Positions 1 to 12,011 are shown, numbered from the stretch's first letter. The stretch: DNA of 64,000 nucleotides from Thysanoteuthis rhombus (GCA_963457665.1 OY735202.1:47528901-47592900), one strand, 5' to 3'. Translations and numbers: made by a program. The notes: generated by a model from the sequence alone, not told the origin.

Positions 1-70
1 CAAGAGAAGGAGGGTTCTGAATATTTGTGGTTTGCTTTTAAATTCCACTATAATTTCACCAATCACTCAC

Positions 71-167
71 ATGAAATGCTATTAAAAAATCCTGCTTTTT
101 GGGGGGCAGATTCCTGAGGACATTTTCAACATGCTCTTCCATGATGACATCAAGATTCTCAGCAGGG
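71..167 (-). CDS. Probable internal exon of a host gene
   Basis: On the minus strand a good pyrimidine tract ending TTGTCTCAG precedes an open stretch reading PAENLDVIMEEHVENVLRNL and then PPKKQDFLIAFH, which ends at a strong donor, CAT followed by GTGAGTGA. The exon is 97 bp: one base completing a codon, then 32 codons. The other two frames hold stops or read poorly. It lies 226 bp downstream, in transcript order, of the coiled-coil exon at 394-571, and the two join in frame if that exon uses its second donor. The peptide is charged and probably helical. I do not recognise the protein. Splice signals and open frame are seen; membership of the same gene is inferred. The gene continues to the left of the window. 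Confidence 0.5.
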
Positions 168-393
168 CTGAGACAAGGAGAAATTCCAGGCCACCGGCCA
201 AAATCCGCATTTCAAGAAGAGAAAAATCAAGTTTTTTCTTATGTAAGAGTGCTTAAGTTATTCTCCCACCCATGTAACTGGAAAAATTTGTGAAATCAAT
301 TTCCGATGGCTATGAAAGTTTTGGTCTGGTGGAGACTCAAGGAAAAAGACCCATAGGTTTCCCTAAGGATGTTTTGTAATGAAACTCAAATAC

Positions 394-571
394 TCACTCG
401 TCTTATCCCATTCTTTGCCTTCATCCTCTGCTTTTACTTTGCATTCAGCAATCAATGATTCTAATTCTTCTTTCTTTTGTAGCAAATTTGAATGACGCTT
501 TGTCAGGTTCCGAATTTGAAGCTCAGTCCTTGAAATTACATCTTTTACCTCCGCCAGCTCTCTCCGATATT
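394..571 (-). CDS. Internal exon of a coiled-coil protein gene
   Basis: The minus strand has an acceptor (GTTTCCTTAG) at 572-573, then an open frame of 58 codons starting YRRELAEVKDVISRTELQIR and running through NLTKRHSNLLQKKEELESLI to KVKAEDEGKEWDKT. Regular spacing of L, I and V between K, E and R gives clear heptads, so this is a coiled-coil segment. Two donors overlap at the end. GTGAGTA ends the exon at 398 and is the better match. GTATTT ends it at 394 and keeps the frame with the exon at 71-167. The initiator Met of the longer open frame lies in the upstream intron, so it is not a start. I cannot name the family. The coding nature is well supported by both splice signals and composition. 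Confidence 0.62.
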
Positions 572-599
572 CTAAGGAAACAAAAACAAACATTTGTAA

Positions 600-2400
600 A
601 TATTTTTGTGGAATTTGTCAACAGGCATCTAAGCTTGCAAGTTAAATACAATTATTTCATAGAAGATAAACCTACATCAATGCTACCTTTGAAATCAATG
701 GCCTTGTCAGCTATTGAAAAATGAATAAAATTTGCTTGAAATGCATAGAAGTTATCGTCATCCTCCAAAAAATCAAATAGGAACCAAGTTGAATTATGTA
801 CAGAAAAATGTTGACAAAACTATAATTGACAAAACAATTAAACTTGACAAGGATATTCACAAAGAAGAAACAAAGAGTCAGTTTTCTAACATACAATTTA
901 ATCAATTTTTCTCAGTTTGAGAAAGACAACAAAAAATGGTGTTGATTCGGTTTCTTTTTAATGACCAGAAATCACGGGATTTGCAAAATTTTATTGCATT
1001 TATAGCAATCTTTACAAAAATTGAATAACAAGACAAAAAAAAAAAACACAAAATACTTAAATGTTCCCTACAGCAGTATTTTCAAAATTTTATTTTGAAA
1101 TTCTTTTTTGGTTCATCAAAATGACATAATTTTGATCTCTAGCATGTAGTGAAGGAATATAACATGATTTTTTTAATGGAATTAAGCAAAATGGTGGTTT
1201 TTGGCTGAATCCCTGCAGCAGATTTTGCAAAAAAGTATGTCCAATTTATTTTTTCATGGATCTATCTTTATTACGTGTGAAAATCATTACTGAGCAACAA
1301 TCATATGTAAAAATGAATCATATGAAAATAAAACTTCCCCCAAATTTTGAATGGGTACTCTTCTTTTTTTAAATCGTCCTTTATCAAATGAATACTAAAG
1401 ATTGAAATTTTATTAATGAAAATTTTTTTTAAATCCATTAAATGGTTGATTTCTGTAAAGATTTTGAAATCTAAATATTTTGCATATGAAGTGTTTATTA
1501 TCATGTGTAATTCATTGCTACAGCTTTTTTTGCACGATTTTCAAAATATTTCTGCTTCTATAAGGTGTACTATGTACACAAATGATTTCCATCTCATACT
1601 TTTCCAATCTTTCTTCTTACTAATAACACTATGATTCTGGCGATAAAATTGAATTTTAATAAGATTTTGACTTTTTCTTCCGTAAGTAGGTGTCGAAGTA
1701 TGTCAGCTTCAGTCTGCGAGAAAGCCTAGCCTTCAAATATCCCTTGATGAGAGCGAGGTCCGAAATTGCATTAGTGCCGAAAATAACAAGGTTCTATTTA
1801 ATAAATTTTTCTCACGAACAAACGGACGGTTTTAACAACTTTTGTCTTCTTTTAAATCAAAATTGATCATTCACCCACTACATACTAGATTTGATCTGAC
1901 GAATTGTTTATTCACACTCCGAAAAAACAGTCAAGACTTGAAATTTTATGAGAAACACTCACAATATATGCAATCTAATAATAATCATTTCAAAAGATAA
2001 GCCGTCAATAGCACCTAATTGAGACTATTTTGATTCAAAACAACGACAACAAAAGCATTCAAATTCAATATTCACCGTCCATATCTGTTTTTGTGGAATA
2101 ATTTGGCACAGTCTAACATATATTTTTCCTTGGGCTTTCACAACCTTCTTTTTTTTTGGAAATATATGAGTTACATTCGGTCTAAAGAAATGAATTGAAC
2201 AAAATATAAGACCATGTCTTTTCTGAAGTTCCCGGTAAATCGCGGTGTGGTGACCGGTGCCGGTGCGTACCTTGAACGGTGTGTTTTGAAATATATTCTT
2301 TAAATATATTATTCCGGATCATCGATTATTTATTGGGGCGGCTGGGAAGGGGCTCTTTCTTCTGCCCTAACGAAGACACACAAACATACACGTGCGCACG
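600..2400. other. AT-rich DNA with no recognised feature
   Basis: The stretch has many short A and T runs. I see no splice-bounded open frame and no repeat shared with the rest of the window. It may be intron of the coiled-coil gene, since upstream exons of that minus-strand gene should lie on this side. A small GC-rich patch at about 2230-2275 is not explained. Confidence 0.4.
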
Positions 2401-2425
2401 CATGTACACACGCAAACACATGTAT

Positions 2426-2426
<1 letters not shown>

Positions 2427-2506
<80 letters not shown>
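2427..2506. repeat. (CA)n microsatellite
   Basis: About 40 nearly perfect CA units, with looser CA-rich sequence on both sides (about 2375-2550). The open frames through it, on both strands, are Thr-His or Cys-Val dipeptide runs and are not genes. Confidence 0.97.
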
Positions 2507-2510
<4 letters not shown>

Positions 2511-2549
2511 ATATACATCCATATACTCATATACATACACATAAAAGAA

Positions 2550-3715
2550 ACTACTTAAGGTTACGGTATATCTCTGTAACCTGGAACTCCTATGGTCGGA
2601 CACATTTCGGATCTGCTGCCTTTAGTTTGTGGATCTGTCATTATGTAGAGTACTTCAATTCAGTTTCAAACCACTGTTTAAATCGAAATTTTACGGTTTA
2701 TAAACTGACCCCTTAAAACGTATGTGTAAAAAGTAAAATCGTACCTGCAGTTTGAAACCGAATCAGAAAAGCTGTATATTCGACAAGTTCCGGTGTTTAT
2801 ATAAGTATAAAATCTGACATATCTATCATTTTTGTGAATCTCAATTTTCAATACAAACAGTTGAAAAAAGCATTATCAAACGCGTCCTTTCCACCTATTA
2901 TGATTCATATCATAAAATTATATTACAAATGGATCTTTCTGTTTTCCAGACTGTTAGAAACATCTTCAAAAATCAATTAACTAATACATTTCATAATTCA
3001 ATTGCTTGAAAAAATTAATCCTAATTTTCTTGTATTTTCTTTGGTCCGACAATTGCTACTGGCCCGGTCTAAAAGTTACTGGATTTTATACAAGCACGCA
3101 AACTCTGATTAAAGGGACATCATCCATTGTAAAATATTCCGAAGTTCTCTCCCTTGCTTCGTTTCCGAAAATTACATAGAATCGGAGAAGTGACTGATAC
3201 TATTTTAAGGCGTGTTGCCTCTCTAAGTCTATTTTTACGTACCAGACAAAAAACAAAACTCGTTTAAACTAGCAAGATTTAATATCCGAAGACTAGCATG
3301 AATGATGGAAAAACATCCACTCTCCAAGAACATGAAAACATAAAATATGTTGATATCATTCAAGGAACGAAATCAAAAAAGGGAATCAACGCTGATGTCA
3401 ACGAACACAGACTACTGATTCGTGAAAAGGTGGCCGAAACATATCACAGGCGCACGAGTTATTTCTGAAAGAATAACAGTTTTCCAGCAAGATACAAATA
3501 CAAAATGCATCTTAATTATCAGTGCAAGACATGATCAAACCCCCAAAATACCTGGATGAATAGATCAATTCAATGACCAGTCAGAGAACAAATCGCAACA
3601 ACAAAACAAGAAAGATTTTATTGTCATAAATGAATACTGCAATCGTATAATTCTTCGATCTTAGAGAATCCCGGAGATGGAAACGTGGAGAAAACTGGTG
3701 AACAATATACGTGAT
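2550..3715. other. Intergenic or intronic DNA, nothing recognised
   Basis: No open frame with coding character. Near 3663-3718 the plus strand can be read as WRKLVNNIRDAQ, which resembles the C-terminal tail of some LINE polyproteins. It is too short to assign. Confidence 0.35.
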
Positions 3716-3721
3716 GCCCAA

Positions 3722-4133
3722 TCAAAAACGGTTCCACCTTATCCAACGGAAAGGTAAACCCGCTAAATGAGAAGCATACAACGTACGCATGAGAGAATCA
3801 TGTTCAACCTCACATGGAAAGATTACAAGACAGCACAATATGTCAGAAATAAAATGAGGGTCAGAATAGAATCCATTAGAAAACTCAAATGGCAATGGGC
3901 TGGTCATGTTATGAGAATGATAGACAACCGATGGACACCACAACTCACGACATGGATCCCCAGAGATCACATGCGAAACCGAGGCTGACAAAAAACAAGA
4001 TGGAGAGATGAACTAGACTAATTCAGAAAATACTGGCCCCGCTATGCCCATGATAAAAAAATGTGGCGGATCCCCGGGAATGTCTATGTCCAACGACGGA
4101 CGTAAAATGACTGATGATGATGATGATGATGTG
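3722..4133 (+). mobile_element. RTE-like LINE, 5'-truncated copy 1
   Basis: The copy encodes the C-terminal end of the reverse-transcriptase polyprotein: QRTHERIMFNLTWKDYKTAQ, then KLKWQWAGHVMRMIDNRW and TTWIPRDHMRNRG. Frame breaks in the early and late parts show it is dead. It ends with CTGATGATGATGATGATG, the GAT-repeat tail seen on the sister copies. Similarity to RTE-clade LINE tails is from family knowledge; the exact clade is not proved. Confidence 0.85.
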
Positions 4134-4324
4134 TATAGTTGTAACAAAGAGATGGATATTGATGTCTTGAGTTTAGGATCAAGTTAATTAAATTTTTTTA
4201 ATAAATACTCGTTTCTAGGCCTACTTCGTTGACCATTAGGCTCGTTGTCAAGACTTTTCCTTGGTATCAAATTATTATCGCAAATAAATAAGGAAAATTG
4301 CTCTGCAACTAGTATTTTTCCCCA

Positions 4325-4555
4325 AATGAGAAAGAAAGTTCCACCTTACTTTTGACCCCTGAAAATAAAATAAAAAGCCCTCTACTTTTATCACTGAAAA
4401 GAAAAAAATTTCCCCCTTCACTTCTGAACTCCTGAAAAGGAAAAAAGAAAGTTTTCTCTCACTTTTGTCTCTAAAAGGGAAAAAATGGTCCCCCCAACAT
4501 TAAAAAATATAAACTTTTCCTTCCGTTTTTCACCCCTTAGCAGATAAAAATGCCT
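4325..4555. repeat. Degenerate minisatellite of about 40 bp units (locus 1)
   Basis: Imperfect units of the form TTTTGACCCCTGAAAA-GGAAAAAA-AGTTCCCCC repeat about five times. The same unit makes up a longer array at 21715-22155, in the same orientation. Confidence 0.75.
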
Positions 4556-4728
4556 GAAGTCGAGTTAGAAGAATTAACTTCCCAAAGAGAGTGTGTTCAG
4601 AATGCTAATTTTGTTCGTGTGTGTGTGACTATTACAACTTTGCTCTTCAGTGCCATGCGTTCAATTGTTCTCCGACTGTGTGACATTTTTTCACACTCTC
4701 TCAAACGGAAATAGCTTGAATATACGAA

Positions 4729-4730
4729 TC

Positions 4731-4827
<97 letters not shown>
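4729..4827. repeat. Compound (CT)n-(TA)n microsatellite
   Basis: About 40 bp of CT units passes directly into 57 bp of TA units at 4771. Confidence 0.96.
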
Positions 4828-4829
<2 letters not shown>

Positions 4830-4973
4830 TTGTCGGTTCCTAACGTGAAAAATATCAATTGATATGAACTTGGTTTAGATCTTTGGATGAACCGTCCACA
4901 TCTTCTTCCTCTCTGTCTTCTCCTACAACTACCAACTCGTTTAGATTCCCTTTAAAATCAGGAATCATCTATA

Positions 4974-5103
<130 letters not shown>

Positions 5104-5320
5104 AAGTTAGGATGGTGAACAGATCGTCGAGCCTATGATTTATGTTTTTCGATTATTTATCTGATTTTTTTTTTTAAATGATACATCTTTACATTCTGCT
5201 CGATTCGTTTTTTATTATGGAGTAGATTTTTTTTTTGTCCATACCGTAGTGAACTTAATCTATGTAACATATCACATAGTAATATTTATTCTATTTTAGA
5301 ACTAGAATTATTATGGTGCA

Positions 5321-5321
<1 letters not shown>

Positions 5322-5374
<53 letters not shown>
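5322..5374. repeat. (TA)n microsatellite
   Basis: 53 bp of perfect TA units, directly beside the SINE-like fragment that starts near 5390. Confidence 0.96.
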
Positions 5375-5376
<2 letters not shown>

Positions 5377-5387
5377 CATTATACTAT

Positions 5388-5462
5388 TTTGAAACCTCGG
5401 TCGCAGGTTCTATTCTAGTAGCAGCCCCATTTTCTTGAATTGTTTATTCTATTCACGTTGAG
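5388..5462 (+). mobile_element. SINE-like fragment, family B, copy 1
   Basis: The segment contains a tRNA-type B-box-like string (GCAGGTTCTATTCTAG), followed by GCAGCCCCATTTTCTTGAAT and a T-rich tail. The same order occurs at 37160-37262, where the box is GGTTCGATTCC. A tRNA origin is inferred from the B box only; no clear A box is visible here. Confidence 0.45.
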
Positions 5463-6400
5463 GCAAGTTAATTAGTATGTTATACATGTTTCAGGAAGGG
5501 TTCCCATCTTCAGTGGTATGTATGTACCTTTTAGTGGTTAAAGGGTTAGGTTTCCATTGAAAGCAAATTTAGCATCAGATGTTTTGCTTTGAAAACAAAA
5601 ATGGGAATTGAAAATGAGGATTCCTGGGAGGCCATAATGGTGAGTCCAGACTGTTTTACGTCTGTGAAGGAATCTATGGTGGTATGTTTGGATCTTTTGC
5701 AGAAAGTAGTAGCAGCAGTTATGGGTATTTTATTGGTTGTACTGGCCAAGGGCGGGGGCATTCTTAAGAATTGCTTGTCATGCTTATTGGAAATCTAGGT
5801 CATAGTCTAGTGTTAAGCTTTTCGTGTACTTAGTAGGGTGGTGTAGAGTCCTTGCATGTACATTTTTATATGGTAAATTGCCTATAGATGCATACACAAC
5901 CTTATGATGGACATCAGTGGTGGTATAGAACTGTACGTGTGTTAATAGTATGTCTGTGCGTCAGATAGAGTTTTTGTAATAATGGAGGTGAAGCATTGGA
6001 AATCGTTCCAGATTATTCTGCTGGTTGGCTATGGGGTCGAGGCTATAAGCCAGATAGCTTTGAGTAGTAAAAGTAGAATGGACTATACATAGGTATCTGT
6101 AGGTAGGGGTCTAGGTGACTATATGTGACGTTCTCAGTGTTTGACATACATGAAAGAAGGATAAGTATGGACAGGGTAAGATGAGTTTATAACATTAATA
6201 ATATTGAGGTGGGGTCCAGATTATATAGGTAGGGCTGTTGCAGGGGATTAAAGTATTTGTATATTATGGAGTGTCACGGTGCATTTTTATGGGCCGGTGG
6301 AAGTGTAGTAGTGGTGAGTAGGTACAAAGATAGTGAGTTGGTAAGCATAGAGTAATTAGGAATGAGAATACTATAAGATTAGACCTCGGTGTCGCTAGGG
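5463..6400 (-). mobile_element. Penelope-like element fragment (left arm of inverted pair)
   Basis: Read on the minus strand this is an AC-rich linker followed by a 3' end with the box CACTGAAGATGGGAAC and CTGAAACATGTATAAC. It matches the plus-strand element at 6470-7320 along most of its length, for example AACCAATAAAAYACCCAT and AGCAAAACATCTGATG. Assignment to Penelope-like elements rests on the right arm and on the sister at 41815-42760, which carries a GIY-YIG segment. The fragment is old and broken in several places. Confidence 0.6.
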
Positions 6401-6469
6401 TTACGTCTGCACTCCCAGTCATAATTTCAGCAGAGACGCAAGATCCATAACCATTGAAAAAACAGAAAA

Positions 6470-7320
6470 AAAATACGTCTCCATTCACTACAAAAATTCT
6501 AGAACGACATGAAGATATGTGGATGAACAAACTTAAAACTCTCTCCCCTAACGGACTAAACACTAAACTTAACAACCCTAACCACCCTGATCTCTAACAC
6601 CAAAATCCTCTTATTCATAACAACTTAACATCCAAACCTTACCCCCTTCATGTATATCCAATATTGGGAACTTCACAGTGTCACATGGAGCCCTACGTAC
6701 AGAAAACTATCTACGGTATCTCATTTGTACAACTCAAAGCCATCATAATTCTCAGAACATCCACAATGACCATAAAGGATACAGGATACACATTTCTTTG
6801 AAGATATTCGATCATACACAAAAATGACCCTCCTAACCTCACCATTTGGACTAATACCAGAGATAACCTCATCTTTAAGTTATTAAGCACACACACAGTC
6901 TAATACTAGACTACTAATCCAACTCCCTAATATCCATGACATCCAATGCTCCCCCTGAGCAGCACAACCAATAAAACACCCATTACTGCTGCTACTTCTT
7001 CCAACCGGATATCCAAACATACTAACGCAGATTTCCCCACAGATAGAATACAGTCAGGATCCACCATTATGTCCCAAAAGGAAACCTCTTTCTTGATTTC
7101 CCTTTTTGCTTCCAAAGCAAAACATCTGATGTTAGATTCGTATTCTACGGAAACCTTTTAATCACTTGCAAGAAGACACATGCTACTGAGGATGAGAAAC
7201 CCTCTCGAAACATGTATAGCATATCAAATAATTTATTTATGAATTAATTGATTGACAAATAAAGTTTCCATGTACTTCAACTCCTGAGTCTGTTTCATTC
7301 CCTATTGTTCAAATATATAG
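6470..7320 (+). mobile_element. Penelope-like element fragment (right arm)
   Basis: Near 6490-6575 a reading resembling EDMWMNKLKTLSPNGLN recalls the tail of the GIY-YIG region in some Penelope-like elements, of the type WxxKLxTLxPxGLN. An AC-rich linker follows. The 3' end carries TACTGAGGATGAGAAAC, CTCTCGAAACATGTATAG and an AAATAAAG string. It lies head-to-head with the left arm, centred near 6400. PLEs are known to occur as tandem or inverted partial copies. It is broken in several places. Confidence 0.6.

Positions 7321-7369
<49 letters not shown>
7320..7369. repeat. (GT)n microsatellite
   Basis: Perfect GT units of about 48 bp, immediately after the 3' end of the Penelope-like fragment. 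Confidence 0.96.
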
Positions 7370-7370
<1 letters not shown>

Positions 7371-7449
7371 TGCATGCTTAGTTAAATGCATCAGTAAATA
7401 TGAGGAAGCTTGAGAATCAAGATTTGGATCTTTCCAGGAGTAGAGATTA

Positions 7450-8047
7450 ACAGGGTGTCCCCAAAATAATAATGCCCGCTTTGTCCAATGGGAATGCAAA
7501 TTCTAAGGGAAGTAACTATCTGATGTAATTTTCAGGAGGAAATACTCGTAACACAGTTGCTTCCCTTAGATTGGCTAGATCTAATCCCCGGTTACTGTAT
7601 AGGTTCTAAAGACTCACACATGGGTCCCAATAACTGTTCGCCAACTAATAAAATAATTGAATTAAAATTGATCTTTAAATAACTTGGAATATATTTAAGA
7701 TGTGGTAGTTCTATAGAAGGAAAAATTGATCTGATATAATATTTCACAAGGATTGCGATAAAATGAAGTTTCAAAAACATGAATTAATGCCTTTCATTTT
7801 CATTATAATGTTAATAACTGATCAATACCTTGTATGATTAAATTGGGGGAGGGGCTTTGTCTGAGCTAATAAAGCATATAATTTTAGCTGTACAGTAAAC
7901 TAGAAGTTAAATGTAGCCTATTCTAGCCATTTTTAAAGCCAGTCACTTTTAGCCATTTGCTATTCGAAATGCTGTCTTCTTATACTGACGTCACGCCAAA
8001 GATTGTCTTGTTTGGATAAATCAGGCTTCACTTTTGGGACACCCTGT
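7450..8047. mobile_element. Non-autonomous DNA transposon with CAGGGTGTCCC ends
   Basis: The left end CAGGGTGTCCCCAAAA (7451-7466) and the right end TTTTGGGACACCCTG (8032-8046) are inverted copies with one insertion. The flanks read TTAA on the left and TATA on the right, so a TTAA or TA target duplication is possible but not certain. The roughly 600 bp interior has no coding character. The superfamily is not determined. Confidence 0.65.
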
Positions 8048-8049
8048 AT

Positions 8050-9635
8050 AATAAACGATGATTTGAGGTCGGTAACTACTCCATTTTATTCTCCATTTAT
8101 GTCCATTTGAATTTTTTCTGCAAGGCAATTTTTTTGCATTCTATTCAAATGGATTCCATTTACGTAGTTTTCCTGCCAACCGTTCTTGATTTATTCGAAA
8201 CGGTTTCAATCGATACACAGGAGTTTCTTCAAGTTCTCAGCTTTTGTCTTTTTTGTGTTTGTTTTGTTTATTTTAGTTTAGTTGGGGTGGGGTCAATCAT
8301 TTTCACAGCATTATTCAAATCTTCTCTATTGTTTGATAATCTTGGTCCTAATTTGAGAAACTGAAATCTCCACTTGAGAGTATTTTAAACTAAAACTTTA
8401 TTGTCCATTCACAAAGAGCATTTTCCCCAAAAGTAGAATTTATATTGCCCATAATTTCAGGTTCAGAATGCCTCAACTTAGAAAGTCTAAAAGATGAAAA
8501 ATGTAAGTTGAAAAGCTTCTCGTATTTCCCCTGAAATTTTTTTATAAAAAGATAACGAAATTAAACTAATGCAATTATTCATCAAGCTGGTGAAATAACC
8601 GTTGCCAAAAACAATATCAGCAAATTTTCGCATAATAAAACCATATCTTCTGTTAACGAAAATTCAGCTTAGTTGTGTTTATCAACGGATGAAGTCCTCC
8701 TACATGCTTGTCTGTCCATATTCTGCAACAAGAGATACTTTTCTTCCTTTTTAACAGGTTCTTTCAGTGGTCTTGTGACAGTTCAGCGCCTTGCACTAAG
8801 CTCTTGACCGACAGCTGGATATCACAGATTACGATGTGGATTGTCCTCAGCCCGTGCACTTGTTGAGTCCATCTAGAAACCCTTCTGTCCTGGTCGTTGA
8901 CTGCTGTCAAAGCTTATACAGTGGTACAGTGTAAGTATCTTATAGATAATATCAAAATTTTACTTCTAACCACCTGCATACACAACGGGCTCCAAAATCA
9001 ACGTTACCTTTAATTATTAGTTGCCAGTGTGCGCAAAAATCTTATTTTGTGCAATCTTTCACCTAGACAAAAAGTATGTGCGCATTTTTTAATTCGACGT
9101 AGGGATCTTTAAAACCTTTTATGTGCTCATGAATTTCCTTTATGGGCATGTTGGAAAATGTGTATGCGCCCAAATCTAAGCTCCATATTCAATTTTACCG
9201 GTCCATATAGAAAAAAATACCCCTGCCTTATAATGATCTATACTTATAACGATTGAAACTATTATCAGAAGAATTCAAGTAGCTACTGTTGTAAGGCAGT
9301 TAAAAATTCTTGCTTTAAAATATTGATGTGCAAAAACAGTTTACTTCCGGCTTTATGAAAGTTAACAAAATTTGCGATTTTTGTTTTGATGTACCGTCGA
9401 CATCCGTAAATTCCCTCTAAGTGAACAAGTGATTTAGAGATACTAGTATGTTCGTCACATTGATAAGGTCTTTTTCATTTCTTATCAAACATCATTCGTT
9501 GTTATCACCATCGTCTTTGTTCATCGACACTGAGCTGGTCACTCATTGGATTCATAACTGAAAATGGAAACAATGTTTTTAATACTGTTAATATGTTCCC
9601 TAGTTCCAGTCACTACTTCTTTTATATATGATCCA
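8050..9635. other. No recognised feature
   Basis: AT-rich unique-looking DNA. The open frame at 8107-8364 has no known motif and no splice support. Confidence 0.35.
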
Positions 9636-9639
9636 TAAG

Positions 9640-10061
9640 TCGAGTATAAACCCAATGCATCCTCTCGATATTCACCTATGGCGCAGAAACATGATACCCA
9701 TCAAGAGACTGACTCTCAAACTGAGAACCATGCAACGTGCACATGAAAGAATCCTGCTCAACATAACATGGAGGGATCACGAGACAGCACAATATATTAA
9801 GGGGAAAACAGGAGCCCGAGATATCATAGAATCCTTAAGAAAACTCAAATGGCAATGGACTGGTCATGTTGCAAGAATGGCAGACAACCGATGGATATCA
9901 CGAGTCACATCATGGATCCCCAGAGTTTAACATACGGAGCAAAGCCAGCAGAATACAAGATGGAGTGATGAACTAGACAAGTTGAGAAATTATTGGCTCA
10001 TGATGGAGAGTTATGGTGAATCTTGGGGAAGGTTTAAGTTCTGTAACGGACAATAAAAGAC

Positions 10062-10113
<52 letters not shown>
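9640..10113 (+). mobile_element. RTE-like LINE, 5'-truncated copy 2
   Basis: The reading contains LTLKLRTMQRAHERILLNIT, then ESLRKLKWQWTGHVARMADN, about 100 intact codons in the middle, with breaks on both sides. It ends in about 50 bp of GAT repeats (10062-10113) after AAAAGACTGA. The tail is the longest perfect GAT run but one in the window. Confidence 0.85.
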
Positions 10114-10115
<2 letters not shown>

Positions 10116-10119
10116 GCCA

Positions 10120-11140
10120 GGCACGTTCATGATAAATGGTGATAAGGCTATGCAATCCTATTGGAAACTTTTTTTTTATCCAAATAATCTTTTTTTTTCA
10201 ATCAATGTTCATGGAGGTGTACGTGGACTAAAAATTAGAAGCACGGAAAATGGAATCGGTGAAGTAAGCTCAAACTCTGGCTGTGACAGCATTTCAATTC
10301 GCACTGATGCACTAGGGAAAGGCATAAATTCATTTCTTCTTACTCGGCTATGGGTGAATAGTAGGGTGGACTACGCCTCTCGGACTTAGTTAGAAATCAG
10401 TCTAGAAGACGTACAAATTTGAATTCAAACTGGGAAAATCGAACACGTGAAAGGCTGTCAACGGACAAAGTATGGGACGTGTTAAAACTGGTGAAGCTTC
10501 AACGGGCCCAACAAACAGGAAGTGGATAACAATAGATTACCCAAGTAAAATGAAGAAGAATAAAAATTTAACCTACGTCATCTCGAGCAACTCGAAATCT
10601 ATGACTTTTGCACTCCATGTATAAGTCGCAGACATCAGGGAACATCCAGACTGTCCCTTTAAAATGCAATAGGGAAAATACAACCCAGAATATGTGTAGA
10701 CGATCCCATTACGTATTGCTACACACTGACTTAATCTGCTTTACCATCAAGGCAAAGTATTTCTGAGAACAAAAGAAAATGGTTTATGAGCAGGTGCATA
10801 TATTGAACATATAATCGTAAAAATAGTTGTTTTATCCTTGTATCAATTAGATAAAATTTTCATCAAATCAAAACTTCGAATTTACTCAATTTCTTTTTTT
10901 TTCATAAATACCTGTCAGTAAAAGACGCCGCGAAAAGTGTGAGTATGCGTGTGCCTTGGTTTATGAAAATTGATGTGTATCTGTGATATTTACTGAGTTT
11001 AGCTTAGTCGCAGAAATCAATACAGTATAAGGCATCCTTTAAAGATATAACTCAATGGTGAAGAGCCCGAATAGACTTGTATATTCGATGGAGTGTGGGG
11101 ATTGACCGAAATAGCGTAAATATGTGTATGAAGAGCGTGA
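10120..11140. other. No recognised feature
   Basis: The open frame at 10114-10389 starts at the LINE tail and has no recognisable domain. The rest is AT-rich and unassigned. Confidence 0.35.
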
Positions 11141-11159
11141 TTATGAGTATGAAAATACA

Positions 11160-11345
11160 AAGGAGACCTCAGTAACTGTGTGTGTCTGCAAACGCGTTTG
11201 AGCGTGCGTTTGTGTGCGCACGTGTATTTCGGTGCGCGTGCTCATGTGTGCGTATGTGTGTGGACACGGTGGCAGTTTGTATATATGTTGCAGAGATGAA
11301 AAGAGCAAAAAACTTTTGAGAAAAAGAATGCGACGTTTGCTCGGA
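11160..11345. repeat. TG-rich degenerate repeat, similar to 12370-12460
   Basis: Loose TG and CG alternation is followed by GGACACGGTGGCAGT and AGAGCAAAA. Near 12390 the same order recurs as GGATACGCTGGGAGT and AGAGCAAAA. The two lie in direct orientation on either side of LINE copy 3. Confidence 0.4.
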
Positions 11346-11552
11346 AAGAGCAATAACTCGGGAACCGGTTTCGCAATCTTCATGTAACCTGTTAACCAGT
11401 AAGAGGGAGCCTTCCAGTGCATACATGAACAGATACTCTCCCTTGGGATTTTCCCCAATCTGCAGTGAGATACCTTTGTGTAATGAGTGACTGTCACATC
11501 GCAATGACAGAGCCTATCAATTCTTCACGTGTCGCTAGGATTACTGTGTGAG

Positions 11553-12011
11553 GTCCTAAAAAGAGTACTTTATAGAGAACTACGGCGCCAATGCCGTTGA
11601 TGCCAAATAGTCACTTATGGAGCTGAAACATGGAACCTAACCAAGACACAGATCCAAAAATTGAGAACCATGCAACGTGCACGTGAAAGAATTATACTGG
11701 GCCTCACATCGAGAGACCACAAGACAGCACAGTACATCCAGAAGGAGACAGGATTTAGGGATATCATAGCATCCATCAAAAATCTCAAATGGCAGTGGGC
11801 TGGTCATGTTGCAAGAATGGCGGACAACCGATGGCCATCACGACTCACGACATGGATCCCCCGAGATCACATGCGCAACCGAAGCCGGCAGAGTATCTGA
11901 AGGGAAGACAAACTAAACAAATCCTGCAAGAACTGACTCTGCGACGCCCACAATAGAGAAGTGTGGCGAATTCTGGGGAATATCTATGACCAACGACGGA
12001 TGTTGAAAGAT

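Noticed and set aside
7182-7218. Calling the hairpin box a hammerhead ribozyme
   Set aside because: GAAA and a stem are in place, but the conserved CUGAUGA box is not matched at its first two bases, and stems I and III were not demonstrated.
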